Shown here one piece after another: positions 14,893 to 23,221 of a stretch of 35,114 bases of DNA; positions within the stretch are counted from its first letter, which is position 1; every line of letters begins with the position of its first letter. The stretch spans positions 1 to 35,114 of IMG/VR virus record IMGVR_UViG_3300027608_000086; one strand, 5' to 3'. The notes beneath the pieces were generated by a model that was given only the letters and a program-made list of their open reading frames with translations, had not been told where the DNA came from and ran no database searches. The position numbers were made by a program, and so were the translations under genes. The DNA is from a virus.

Positions 14893-15384
14893 ATGTTTGA
14901 AGTCTTTGGCGGTATTCTGGGTGGTGCATTGGGCGGTATCTTTCGCTTGGCTCCGGAAGTTCTCAAATTCTTTGATAAGAAGAACGAACGCTCACATGAA
15001 ATGCTCATGTTTGCCCGCCAGTGTGAACTGGAGCAAATCAGAGGTCAGATGAAGCTGGCTGAGATTGGGGCACAGCGGGAGGCGGCAGTTGATGTTGGTG
15101 TCATGGATGCCTTTAACTCTGCCATAGAACAACAAGCCACAATGGTCAAGGCCGCTGGTGGTTGGGCGGCTAGTCTGTCTGCTTCTGTTCGTCCTGTCGT
15201 TACGTACTGGATTCTTTTGGTCTGGTCTTTTGTGCATCTGTGGTTTGGTTGGAACTCATGGATTGCAGGGGCTTCCCCTATGGAAGTCTTTAAGATGATG
15301 ATGTCGCCTGACTTCTCGGCACTCTTGGCTGGAACAATTAACTATTGGTTTCTTGATCGTACTTTAAAACAAAGGGGTTTATAA
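14893..15384 (+). CDS. Holin-like membrane protein
   Basis: 163 residues; GAGGAG precedes the ATG. There is a Gly-rich amphipathic N-terminus (FEVFGGILGGALGGIF), then a long charged helical region rich in Glu, Arg and Gln (about 30-90). A membrane segment follows at about residues 102-120 (VVTYWILLVWSFVHLWFGW) and a second hydrophobic segment at about 141-156. The charged C-terminus ends LKQRGL. A lysozyme lacking any export signal lies two genes downstream, so a holin is expected here, and this is the best candidate. Relatives are commonly labelled putative holins, with weak evidence. Confidence 0.6.
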   Translation: MFEVFGGILGGALGGIFRLAPEVLKFFDKKNERSHEMLMFARQCELEQIRGQMKLAEIGAQREAAVDVGVMDAFNSAIEQQATMVKAAGGWAASLSASVRPVVTYWILLVWSFVHLWFGWNSWIAGASPMEVFKMMMSPDFSALLAGTINYWFLDRTLKQRGL

Positions 15385-15504
15385 ATGGCACACGCTAATA
15401 CTTGTTCGGTTAACGAAGATGGCCCATGCACTTGTGGGTTTGAAGAAATTCTTGAGGATGAGGCGAGAGAAGCCGAACAAGAGCATATTGAAGAAGAGCA
15501 ATGA
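15385..15504 (+). CDS. 39-residue acidic Cys protein
   Basis: A short frame from ATG 15385 to TGA 15502-15504 between the holin candidate and the lysozyme. AAAGGGG lies upstream, and the stop overlaps the lysozyme ATG (ATGA). The protein starts MAHANTCSVNEDGPCTCGFE and ends in a very acidic helix (EDEAREAEQEHIEEEQ). Three cysteines (CSVN, CTC) within ten residues could bind metal. Its function is unknown. The gap is exactly filled, and coupling to the lysozyme gene makes it credible. Confidence 0.6.
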   Translation: MAHANTCSVNEDGPCTCGFEEILEDEAREAEQEHIEEEQ

Positions 15505-15944
15505 ACCTAGCACTAGCCGCAGAGATGTGTAAACGGTTTGAGGGCTTTCGCTCCAAGCCGTATCTTTGCCCTGCCAATGTAGCCACGATTGGCTATGGTT
15601 CTACCTACTACGCAGACAAACGCAAGGTAACTTTAGAAGACGCACCCATGAGTCAGGAAGAGGCTCACGCCCTTTTGATGATTGAGCTTGAGCATACATA
15701 CCTACCGGGTGTTTTGCGTAACTGCCCCGGCCTGATTACAGACGTTCGCAAGTGCAACGCCATCGTGGACTTTGCCTACAATTTGGGCGCTGGGCGCTTG
15801 CAAACATCTACGTTAAAGAGGAAAATCAATGCCAATGATTGGGAAGGAGCAAAAGAACAACTGATGCTCTGGACTAAAGGTGGCGGTAAGGTACTGCCGG
15901 GACTGTTTAAACGCCGCACGGCTGAGTGCGCCTTACTGGATTGA
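15501..15944 (+). CDS. Endolysin, GH24 (T4-type) lysozyme
   Basis: 147 residues. This glycoside hydrolase family 24 muramidase cleaves the MurNAc-GlcNAc bond of peptidoglycan for host lysis. The catalytic region reads RFEGFRSKPYLCPANVATIGYG. Glu14 is followed at +9 by Cys23 and at +15 by Thr29, the same spacing as Glu11, Asp20 and Thr26 of T4 lysozyme. Cys therefore takes the position of the Asp. Further family features are VDFAYNLGAG (84-93 region) and the C-terminal GLFKRRTAE. There is no signal peptide or SAR segment, so export needs the holin. Length is typical for a single-domain enzyme. Confidence 0.93.
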   Translation: MNLALAAEMCKRFEGFRSKPYLCPANVATIGYGSTYYADKRKVTLEDAPMSQEEAHALLMIELEHTYLPGVLRNCPGLITDVRKCNAIVDFAYNLGAGRLQTSTLKRKINANDWEGAKEQLMLWTKGGGKVLPGLFKRRTAECALLD

Positions 15945-15947
15945 CCG

Positions 15948-18035
15948 ATGGCACTTAAAAAACTTGTACTAAAACCCGGCGTGAATAGAGAAAACACCCG
16001 TTATGCCAACGAAGGTGGCTGGTTTGAGTCCGACAAAGTACGGTTTCGCCAAGGCACACCTGAGAAGATCGGTGGCTGGTCACGTATTTCTGTGTCCTAT
16101 TTTCAGGGTGTATGTCGTTCCCTATGGAACTGGATCACCCTTGAAAACTTTAACCTTATTGGCGTAGGTACAAACCTTAAGTTTTATCTTGAGAATGGCG
16201 GTGCGTATAACGACATTACGCCAATTCGGGAAACGGCTATTCTAAATAATCCGTTTGCCACAACCAACCTACTTACCTTGGTTACAGTAACAGACGCAAC
16301 CCACGGCGCAGTGACCAATGACTTTGTAACGTTCAGTAACGTAGCTCCTGTAGGTGGTCTTGATTTAAACGGTGAGTATCAGATTACCTACGTTGATGCC
16401 AACACCTACACAATTACATCTGCTACTGCGGCAACTTCAACCGTAGCGGCTGGCGGCGGTACAACTGTTAATGCAGTCTATCAAATTAACGTAGGTGACT
16501 CATACCAAATTCCACTGTCTGGCTGGGGCGCAGGCAACTGGGGGTCTGGCACTTGGGGGTTTGGCGGCACATCAACATCTGCTCTGCGTCTGTGGAGCCA
16601 GAATAACTTTGGTGAGGATTTAGTCTATGGTTTCCGTGGTGGCCCAATCTACTACTGGGATGCTTCGTTTGGGCTGGCTCCATTAGCCGCAACAATTACA
16701 ATTGCTTCCCCTGCGGTCATTACTTCTGCAAAAACTTTTGCTAACGGAACAGCTATTATTTTGACTAATAGCGGGTATCCTGCGGCTCTTCCTACGGGTC
16801 TGTCTCCCGGCACAATCTACTACGTTGTTGGCACTAGTGGTAATACCTTTAACTTAGCTCTAACGGCTGGCGGCGCGGCTATTAACACTTCAGGAACACA
16901 GTCTGGTACTCACTACATCATGCCTAATGGCATTGACATTGTTAGTCTGGCTAATGCTTCTGACTGTCCAATTATCCAGAACTTTATCTTTGTATCTGAT
17001 GTAAGCCGGTTTGTGTTTGCGTTTGGCTGTAATGACTACAGTGCTTCCACTCAAAGTCCCATGCTTATTCGCTGGTCGGATCAGGAGTCTGTGGTTAACT
17101 GGACACCTTCGGCTACCAATCAAGCCGGTAGCGTCACTTTGTCTCACGGCTCAAGCATCATAACTTCCATCCAAACCCGTCAAGAGATTTTGGTGTGGAC
17201 TGACTCGGCTATCTATTCGCTCCAGTACCTTGGCCCGCCAGTGGTTTGGTCTAGTCAATTGATGGGTGACAACATCTCTATCCTTGGTCAGAACGCGGCG
17301 GCACAGGCTTCTGGTGTGGTGTACTGGATGGGCGTAGATAAGTTCTATTCCTATGATGGACGGTTACAAACACTTAACTGTGACCTGCGTAGGTTTATCT
17401 ATCAAGACATCAACCTTGACCAAGATCAACAAGCGTTTGCTGGTACAAACGAAGGCTTTAACGAGGTCTGGTGGTTCTATTGCTCTTCAAGTAGCCTAAC
17501 AGTTGACCGCTATGTAATATACAACTACGTAGAGAAAGTCTGGTACTACGGTACGATGGCGCGAACAGCATGGGTAGATTCTGGACTATTGGACTACCCT
17601 GTTGCCGCTACGTACACTTATAACTTGGTTAATCAAGAATACGGCTTAGACAATAATGAGACAGGCACACCCGCAGGTATTGAAGCTTACATCTCATCTT
17701 CTGAGTTTGACATTGATGACGGAGACAGATTTGGCTTTGTCTGGAGAATACTCCCAGATTTAACATTTTCAGGATCAGATGCTTCACCAACTCCGCAAGT
17801 TACGTACACTTTGTATCCCATGCAGAACTCAGGCTCTGGTACAGGCACAGCGGTAAACAAGGATGTAGATAAACTAACTGGCGCTCAGTACACAGTGACT
17901 GAAGGCTTTACAGGCCAGATCAATACCCGTGTGCGTGGCCGTCAGTTAATCCTGAAGGTAAGCTCGGACAACCTCGGAACAGCTTGGCAGTTGGGTGCTA
18001 CCCGTATAGATATTAGACCGGACGGCAGAAGATGA
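15948..18035 (+). CDS. Tail nozzle/DNA-stabilisation protein (P22 gp10-like)
   Basis: 695 residues, three bases after the lysozyme stop. The N-terminus (KKLVLKPGVNRENTRYANEG, then FESDKVRFRQGTPEKIGGW) and Trp/Tyr-rich propeller-like repeats (LWNWITLENFNLIGVGTN, FVFAFGCNDY, SVTLSHGSSII, VVYWMGVDKFYSYDG) match the large tail-hub proteins equivalent to P22 gp10, which close the portal and keep DNA packaged. Two decorative beta domains are inserted. One, at about 105-185, is of FCCH type (TDATHGAVTNDFVTF, then YQITYVDANTYTIT). The other, at about 245-325, has LPTGLSPGTIYYVV. The assignment rests on remembered family patterns. Confidence 0.75.
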   Translation: MALKKLVLKPGVNRENTRYANEGGWFESDKVRFRQGTPEKIGGWSRISVSYFQGVCRSLWNWITLENFNLIGVGTNLKFYLENGGAYNDITPIRETAILNNPFATTNLLTLVTVTDATHGAVTNDFVTFSNVAPVGGLDLNGEYQITYVDANTYTITSATAATSTVAAGGGTTVNAVYQINVGDSYQIPLSGWGAGNWGSGTWGFGGTSTSALRLWSQNNFGEDLVYGFRGGPIYYWDASFGLAPLAATITIASPAVITSAKTFANGTAIILTNSGYPAALPTGLSPGTIYYVVGTSGNTFNLALTAGGAAINTSGTQSGTHYIMPNGIDIVSLANASDCPIIQNFIFVSDVSRFVFAFGCNDYSASTQSPMLIRWSDQESVVNWTPSATNQAGSVTLSHGSSIITSIQTRQEILVWTDSAIYSLQYLGPPVVWSSQLMGDNISILGQNAAAQASGVVYWMGVDKFYSYDGRLQTLNCDLRRFIYQDINLDQDQQAFAGTNEGFNEVWWFYCSSSSLTVDRYVIYNYVEKVWYYGTMARTAWVDSGLLDYPVAATYTYNLVNQEYGLDNNETGTPAGIEAYISSSEFDIDDGDRFGFVWRILPDLTFSGSDASPTPQVTYTLYPMQNSGSGTGTAVNKDVDKLTGAQYTVTEGFTGQINTRVRGRQLILKVSSDNLGTAWQLGATRIDIRPDGRR

Positions 18036-18379
18036 CTTTTCTTGTTACTACCGACTTTGAACTGAATAAGATAGCCGCGCCTAACTTGCCTCTACCGCCG
18101 CTGGAATACGACCGCCTGTATTTTGACCAGATGTTAAACATCTTGCGTCTGTATTTCAACAGGCTTGATTCATTAACCACTCAGTTTATGACCTCTGGCG
18201 TAGTGCCTCCTCTGACTAACTACACAGTAGCTACACTACCCAGCGCAGTCACTTCTGGTAAAGGTGCTAGGTCTTTTGTAACTGATGCTTTAGGCCCAAC
18301 ATTTGGGGCTACCGTTGTGACTGGCGGGGCTGTTGCTGTGCCTGTATATTCCGACGGGACGAATTGGAAGGTTGGATAA
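18032..18379 (+). CDS. Small conserved virion protein (FVTDA / VYSDGTNWK)
   Basis: 115 residues, overlapping the nozzle gene stop (ATGA). The N-terminal half is helical, with Pro- and Tyr-rich LPLPPLEYDRLYFDQMLNIL. The C-terminal half has SGKGARSFVTDALGPTFGAT followed by VVTGGAVAVPVYSDGTNWKV. The latter pattern is frequent at fibre and tail-protein C-termini of aquatic phages. Its stop overlaps the next ATG (TAATG). It probably attaches to the nozzle or carries a fibre; the precise function is unknown. Confidence 0.75.
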   Translation: MTFLVTTDFELNKIAAPNLPLPPLEYDRLYFDQMLNILRLYFNRLDSLTTQFMTSGVVPPLTNYTVATLPSAVTSGKGARSFVTDALGPTFGATVVTGGAVAVPVYSDGTNWKVG

Positions 18380-20196
18380 TGGCAGAACCAATGAGCGATG
18401 AAGAACTGTACCAACTGACTGGTAGTTGGGAAGCCGCCGCCGCTTTACGTGATGAGCAAAGGCAAGCTCCTGCGGCTAACGTCGCACCGCCTTCTAGCAA
18501 TTTCACATTAGACGACCTTAAATCTTTGTACAAAGAAAAGGGCGCTACAGAAAAACGGTACACCGACACTGAGCAAGGTCGCACAGAAGATTACATCCCA
18601 ATTCAATATGGCAATGGATGGTCTGCGTTTGAAAATGACAATAGAAAAATCATTGACTACATTGGTCAAGGCATGGATGCCACGCCAGTCTACGATGATG
18701 CTCCCAAAACATTGGGTGGTTTTTCTAGGCAAGAAGGTGACTACATTTATAACTACGATCCTGAAGGTCAGTTCCTTGGGCGCACCAAGTGGAATGAGTC
18801 TGACCTTAAACGTATTATCCAAGATCTTGGGCCTCTTGCTATGGCCGCTGTCACTATGGGTGGAGGCGGAGCGTTTCTTGGAAACAGTCTATTTGGCTTG
18901 CAAGGAGCGGCGGCATCTGCCGCTGGCGGTGCTTTGGCAGGCGGTATAAACGCTTACGGCAATGACCAAGACATCCTTAAAGGCGCATTGCTTGGCGGCG
19001 TATCTGGCGCAGGAACTGCAAAACTTACTGATATTTTGGGTGCTGATGCTTTGGGTGGTACATTTAAAAATGCCACATTGGGTGATGTTACTAAAGCCAT
19101 TAACTTTGCTAAAGATCCTACATTAGCGGGAGCGGCAAATCTTGCCTCTCCTTACATGACAACCAACTTTGATATTGGTGACACAGGTTTTACCACCAAT
19201 GATTTGCTTAAAGGTTTAAACACTGCTCAAGCTTTGGGTAGCGGTGATAATCAAAAAATCTTTAACACCCTTACAGGTTTAGCCAAAGGAACAGACTTTA
19301 GCGGTCTAACTGCAAGCGAACAGGCCGAACGTGATGCCAATCGAGAAACAGCACGTTTAAACAGAATTGAAGATGCTGTGTTAAACCAGCCAGCATCCGA
19401 TGATGGCTCAACTCAAGGAATCCTTGATTTAATTGGCGAAATGTACCCAGCCGCAGATATTAAAGGCATGTCACAAGGTGATTTGGCTAAGTTTCTTGAG
19501 GCCAATATTAATGAAATACAAGGCTCTGCGGAGCTTGAGACTTTACTTAAGGGTGAAGGCAAACCAACCTCTAATGAAGGAACTGTAACCGTAACAGGTG
19601 ACAGGCCTACAGGCCTTGGCGATTTCATGGTTCCTACCAGTAATATTGGAGATCAAGGTGAATTGGTCATTACCGGCAACAAAAACGGCACATCTTTAGA
19701 CGACTTTATAAAATTAAACGACATAGTTGGTGATACCACTAATAATTATGTAGATGACACGGTGCTTGTTACTGGCAAAACAGACAAAGATGTTGTAGTT
19801 GATGACGATGAAGTCACTAAATGCGGCCCCGGATTCCATGATGACGGCACAGGCTTCTGTGTTCCTAACGATGACGTAAAAGAAGACGGATGCCCAGAAG
19901 GCTACATCTTAGATCTGGCAACAAATCAATGCGTCAAGCTGGACGACACAAAAGTAACTGTCCCCCCTAAAACAGTTGCTCCCCCTAAAGTGGACACAAA
20001 GAAAAAAACAACTGAGGAGCTAATGGCTAATCTTGGTTTAAACGCACCAATGCCTAGCCAAGATCCATATGCCAATATAAAATTGATGGAAGAGTTGTTT
20101 GGTGGTGATACGGCTTACAAATTACGGGCGCTTGGAGCGCCTAAAAACCTAGCATCTGCTGATATAGATGCTCTTGCAAGAATGTTAAGGGGTTAA
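18379..20196 (+). CDS. Internal virion-like protein with Cys repeat
   Basis: 605 residues from ATG 18379 (TAATG overlap). The N-terminus is acidic and helical. Residues about 150-215 are a long Ala/Gly-rich hydrophobic tract (LAMAAVTMGGGGAFLGNSLF and following) that could insert in a membrane, as in podovirus ejection proteins. Three short VTG elements (TVTGDRP, VITGNKN, LVTGKTD) lie between about 400 and 475. Four cysteines, C482, C494, C505 and C518, form two related units (CGPGFHDDGTGFCVP, CPEGYILDLATNQCV). The C-terminus is helical. I do not recognise a named family; an ejection or tail-tip role is inferred from neighbours. Confidence 0.7.
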   Translation: MAEPMSDEELYQLTGSWEAAAALRDEQRQAPAANVAPPSSNFTLDDLKSLYKEKGATEKRYTDTEQGRTEDYIPIQYGNGWSAFENDNRKIIDYIGQGMDATPVYDDAPKTLGGFSRQEGDYIYNYDPEGQFLGRTKWNESDLKRIIQDLGPLAMAAVTMGGGGAFLGNSLFGLQGAAASAAGGALAGGINAYGNDQDILKGALLGGVSGAGTAKLTDILGADALGGTFKNATLGDVTKAINFAKDPTLAGAANLASPYMTTNFDIGDTGFTTNDLLKGLNTAQALGSGDNQKIFNTLTGLAKGTDFSGLTASEQAERDANRETARLNRIEDAVLNQPASDDGSTQGILDLIGEMYPAADIKGMSQGDLAKFLEANINEIQGSAELETLLKGEGKPTSNEGTVTVTGDRPTGLGDFMVPTSNIGDQGELVITGNKNGTSLDDFIKLNDIVGDTTNNYVDDTVLVTGKTDKDVVVDDDEVTKCGPGFHDDGTGFCVPNDDVKEDGCPEGYILDLATNQCVKLDDTKVTVPPKTVAPPKVDTKKKTTEELMANLGLNAPMPSQDPYANIKLMEELFGGDTAYKLRALGAPKNLASADIDALARMLRG

Positions 20197-20198
20197 TT

Positions 20199-23100
20199 AT
20201 GTCTGTTGATTATGCCGATGGTAGTTATTTTGGTGGCAATGTTGCAACTGAAATTGGAGAAAATGTAGCTGACTTAAGCGGAGGAACGACTTCTAACGTT
20301 GGTGGTGATGGTGCTTTTGTTGGTGAGGGTGTACGTAGCGGCATTGATAGCTGGGACAAAGCCTACACAAATGCAGGCGGCACATTACCTGCCCGTTTTG
20401 GCCTTTCAGACTTAAAGCAGTTTGCAACAGACAATAAATCTTGGTTGGCAGGTGCTGGCGCTTTAGCAAGCGCCTATGGTGGTGGTACAACCGCTGATAA
20501 GAAAACAGGCTACCAAGGCGGTATTCCTGCGTTGGCCGCTTCCCGCTCTATGATTGCCGCTCCTCCTACCCGTGCACAGGGATACCGTCCGGGCGCGGGT
20601 GGTATTGATTACGGTGGCGATGTATCTTATACCCGTGCCCCCGGAGTTGATCCTTGGGCTAATTTGTCTGGAACTTCTGGTTCCTCTGCTGGTGCTAACT
20701 TAACAAGCTTGCCTGCGGATGTGGCTACGGCTGTTAATAACGCCATTACTGGCGGCACAAACACAGCCACCAAAGTTGACACCACCAAAGTTGACACTAC
20801 CAAAACTAACACCACTACATTGACTCAGGCGCAGAAAGATGCACTTGCAGTGGAAAACTGGCGCAAAAGCTTAAGCCCTACGCAGTATTTGGACGCTATT
20901 AATCAATGGATTGCAAGCAATCCAAACATGAGTAAAGCGGATCTTGATGCCGCAATGACTAAGTTTAAAGTGTCTCAGACAGATCTACAGACTGCGCTTG
21001 GGGCTAATAAGAAACTGTCTGCCGCAGATATCTACGCTTTGTCTCATGGACAAGGCTTAAAAGAAGCTAATGCCCAACAGACCGCAGGCATTGTGGATTG
21101 GATTACAAAAAATCCGTATGCTACAGCTACACAAGTTAAAGATGCCATTAAAGCATCAGGTGTAAACGAAACAGATATTAAGGAAGCTTTGGTAGGAAAG
21201 CCTGTGTCTAAAGGCTACCAAGACGCTCTATTGAGTGGTGGTGGACTTAATACTTACTACAACACCATTAACAAGTATCTTGAAGATCAAGCAAGAGATA
21301 CAACTACTCCCGGTTATTTAGAAGAGTTTTCAAGAGCTAAAGCAAAACAAGATTTTGGTGTATCTGATGCCGACATTGCCGCCGCTCAAAAGTATGCGGC
21401 TACGGAAGCTGGTAAAAAAGAACTTGCGGCTTTGTATCCATCTGCTCCAAATCTTGAAAACAGCATTAAATCTATTCTTGAAGACAAAACTTCTGCAACC
21501 AATTGGGAAGCAGAAAATGCCGCCAAATGGGAGCGTGAAAATGCGGCTAAATGGGAAGCCCAACATGCCGCTGAAGTTGCTACCGCACAAGAAGCCGCCC
21601 AACGGGTTGCTAACGAAAATGTTCAAATTCCTTCAAACAATCAAAGCACAGCAAGCACTGCTGGAGATAACAAGGACGACATTTACCAATACTTTGCAGA
21701 CCCCGCAACCCAAGCTATTCTTGCCGCTGGAGACACTAGGTCTATTGCAGAAACCATGCAGGCGTTAGGATGGTCACCCGCAGAAGTTGCGGCGGCTACA
21801 GGCTCAAACCCCGCCGAAGTTCAAGCCGCATATGATGCGGCATTAGGGTCTGATACTAGCTATATGCAATATGCCGCAGGCGGTATGGCTAAAGGCCGTT
21901 ACCTTCAAGGCGAAACAGATGGCATGGCAGACAAACTTCCAGCCCAAATTGGTCGTAACCAACCAGCCGCCTTAAGTCATGGTGAATTTGTTATTCCTGC
22001 TGATGTGGTTTCACACATGGGTAACGGCAACTCGGATGCCGGAGCTAAAAAGCTTTATCAAATGATGGACAAGATTCGTATGGCACGTACAGGCAACAAA
22101 AAACAAGGCAAGAAGATCAACCCTGATAAGTTCATGCCCGGTGGCTTGGCTCAAGCTTACGCCTCAGGTGGTGAAGTCCAACACTTCCAAGAGGGTGGAG
22201 CCGCTAAAAACTACGCCGCAGGCTTAACAGGTGTTGAATCTAACCTGTCTAACTGGGCAGGCCCATATGTAACCAACATGCTTGGTCAAGGCCAAGCTTT
22301 GGCTAACATGCCTTATCAGGCATACATGGGTCAGTTGTCTGGGGGTGAGTCTCCTTTGCAGACTTCAGCATTTAACAATGCCGCCAATTTACAGACACCT
22401 TCTAGCATTGGTACTGCCGCTACAGAAGCAGGCAAGATTGGCACTGCGGCTCAAGGGTTAAATTACTCACCCACATCGTTTACCAATCAATACGCCTCTC
22501 CCGTTGGCGCTTCATTTGATGCCTCGCAAGCTACGGCCTACATGAATCCGTACTTGCAGACTTCTTTACAGCCTCAGTTGGATGAGGCTCGCCGTCAGTC
22601 TCAAATTACTCAAACCCAAAATGCCGCCAAGATGACTCAAGCTGGCGCTTTTGGTGGTGGCCGTCAAGCAATCCTTGATGCAGAGACTCAGCGTAACCTT
22701 GGCACTAACTTGGCCGGAATTACAGGTCAGGGATATAACACTGCATATGGCAATGCAATGAATCAGTTTAACGCTGACCAAGCCCGTAAGATTCAAGAGG
22801 CTCAATTGGGTGCTCAGTACGGTTCAGCCGCTCAACAAGCGACAGAGCAATCTAAACAGTACGGCTCAGGTTTTGGTTTACAGGGTCTACAGACTGGCCT
22901 ACAAGCCGCTCAGGCTCAAGGTGCACTTGGCTCTCAAGAAAGCCAAGCAGGCCTCAATACCCTCAATACACAACTTGCCGCTGGTGCTCAACAACGTGGC
23001 ATTGAGTCTGAAGGTATTGCCGCAGACAAGGCTCAGTTTGAAGAAGCTAGGGCCAATCCTTATAAGATGGTTCAGTACCAACAGTCTTTATTGCAGGGCT

Positions 23101-23210
23101 TGCCTTTGGCCGCTCAGAGTTATCAGGGTATTGCACCCAGTGATTTAACCAAAGCCGCTCAAGGCGCTAGTACTGTAAATCAATTGTTAAAAAATCTTGG
23201 ACTTGCCTGA
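20199..23210 (+). CDS. Large internal virion/tail protein with helical repeats
   Basis: 1003 residues. Segments in order are: Gly-rich N-terminus (to about 100); a conserved stretch GYQGGIPALAASRSM, then GYRPGAGGIDYGGDVSYTRA (about 108-150); two 35-residue helical repeats around 235-330 (WIASNPNMSKADLDAAM and WITKNPYATATQVKDAI), with a weaker third near 505-550; a short ENAAKWE repeat near 445; and a conserved block at about 563-640 with ETDGMADKLPA, ALSHGEFVIPADVVSHMG and GAKKLYQMMDKIR. The Gln/Ala-rich C-terminal third has YMNPYLQTSLQPQLDEARR and GAFGGGRQAILDAE, familiar from environmental short-tailed phages. Probably injected or at the tail hub. Confidence 0.75.
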   Translation: MSVDYADGSYFGGNVATEIGENVADLSGGTTSNVGGDGAFVGEGVRSGIDSWDKAYTNAGGTLPARFGLSDLKQFATDNKSWLAGAGALASAYGGGTTADKKTGYQGGIPALAASRSMIAAPPTRAQGYRPGAGGIDYGGDVSYTRAPGVDPWANLSGTSGSSAGANLTSLPADVATAVNNAITGGTNTATKVDTTKVDTTKTNTTTLTQAQKDALAVENWRKSLSPTQYLDAINQWIASNPNMSKADLDAAMTKFKVSQTDLQTALGANKKLSAADIYALSHGQGLKEANAQQTAGIVDWITKNPYATATQVKDAIKASGVNETDIKEALVGKPVSKGYQDALLSGGGLNTYYNTINKYLEDQARDTTTPGYLEEFSRAKAKQDFGVSDADIAAAQKYAATEAGKKELAALYPSAPNLENSIKSILEDKTSATNWEAENAAKWERENAAKWEAQHAAEVATAQEAAQRVANENVQIPSNNQSTASTAGDNKDDIYQYFADPATQAILAAGDTRSIAETMQALGWSPAEVAAATGSNPAEVQAAYDAALGSDTSYMQYAAGGMAKGRYLQGETDGMADKLPAQIGRNQPAALSHGEFVIPADVVSHMGNGNSDAGAKKLYQMMDKIRMARTGNKKQGKKINPDKFMPGGLAQAYASGGEVQHFQEGGAAKNYAAGLTGVESNLSNWAGPYVTNMLGQGQALANMPYQAYMGQLSGGESPLQTSAFNNAANLQTPSSIGTAATEAGKIGTAAQGLNYSPTSFTNQYASPVGASFDASQATAYMNPYLQTSLQPQLDEARRQSQITQTQNAAKMTQAGAFGGGRQAILDAETQRNLGTNLAGITGQGYNTAYGNAMNQFNADQARKIQEAQLGAQYGSAAQQATEQSKQYGSGFGLQGLQTGLQAAQAQGALGSQESQAGLNTLNTQLAAGAQQRGIESEGIAADKAQFEEARANPYKMVQYQQSLLQGLPLAAQSYQGIAPSDLTKAAQGASTVNQLLKNLGLA

Positions 23211-23221
23211 AGGATATCTAA

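Noticed and set aside
584-18035. Real ubiquitin-related enzymes suggested by FCCH-like domains
   Set aside because: Only the isolated beta domain is present; no E1 adenylation domain or catalytic cysteine context exists, so this is a structural decoration.
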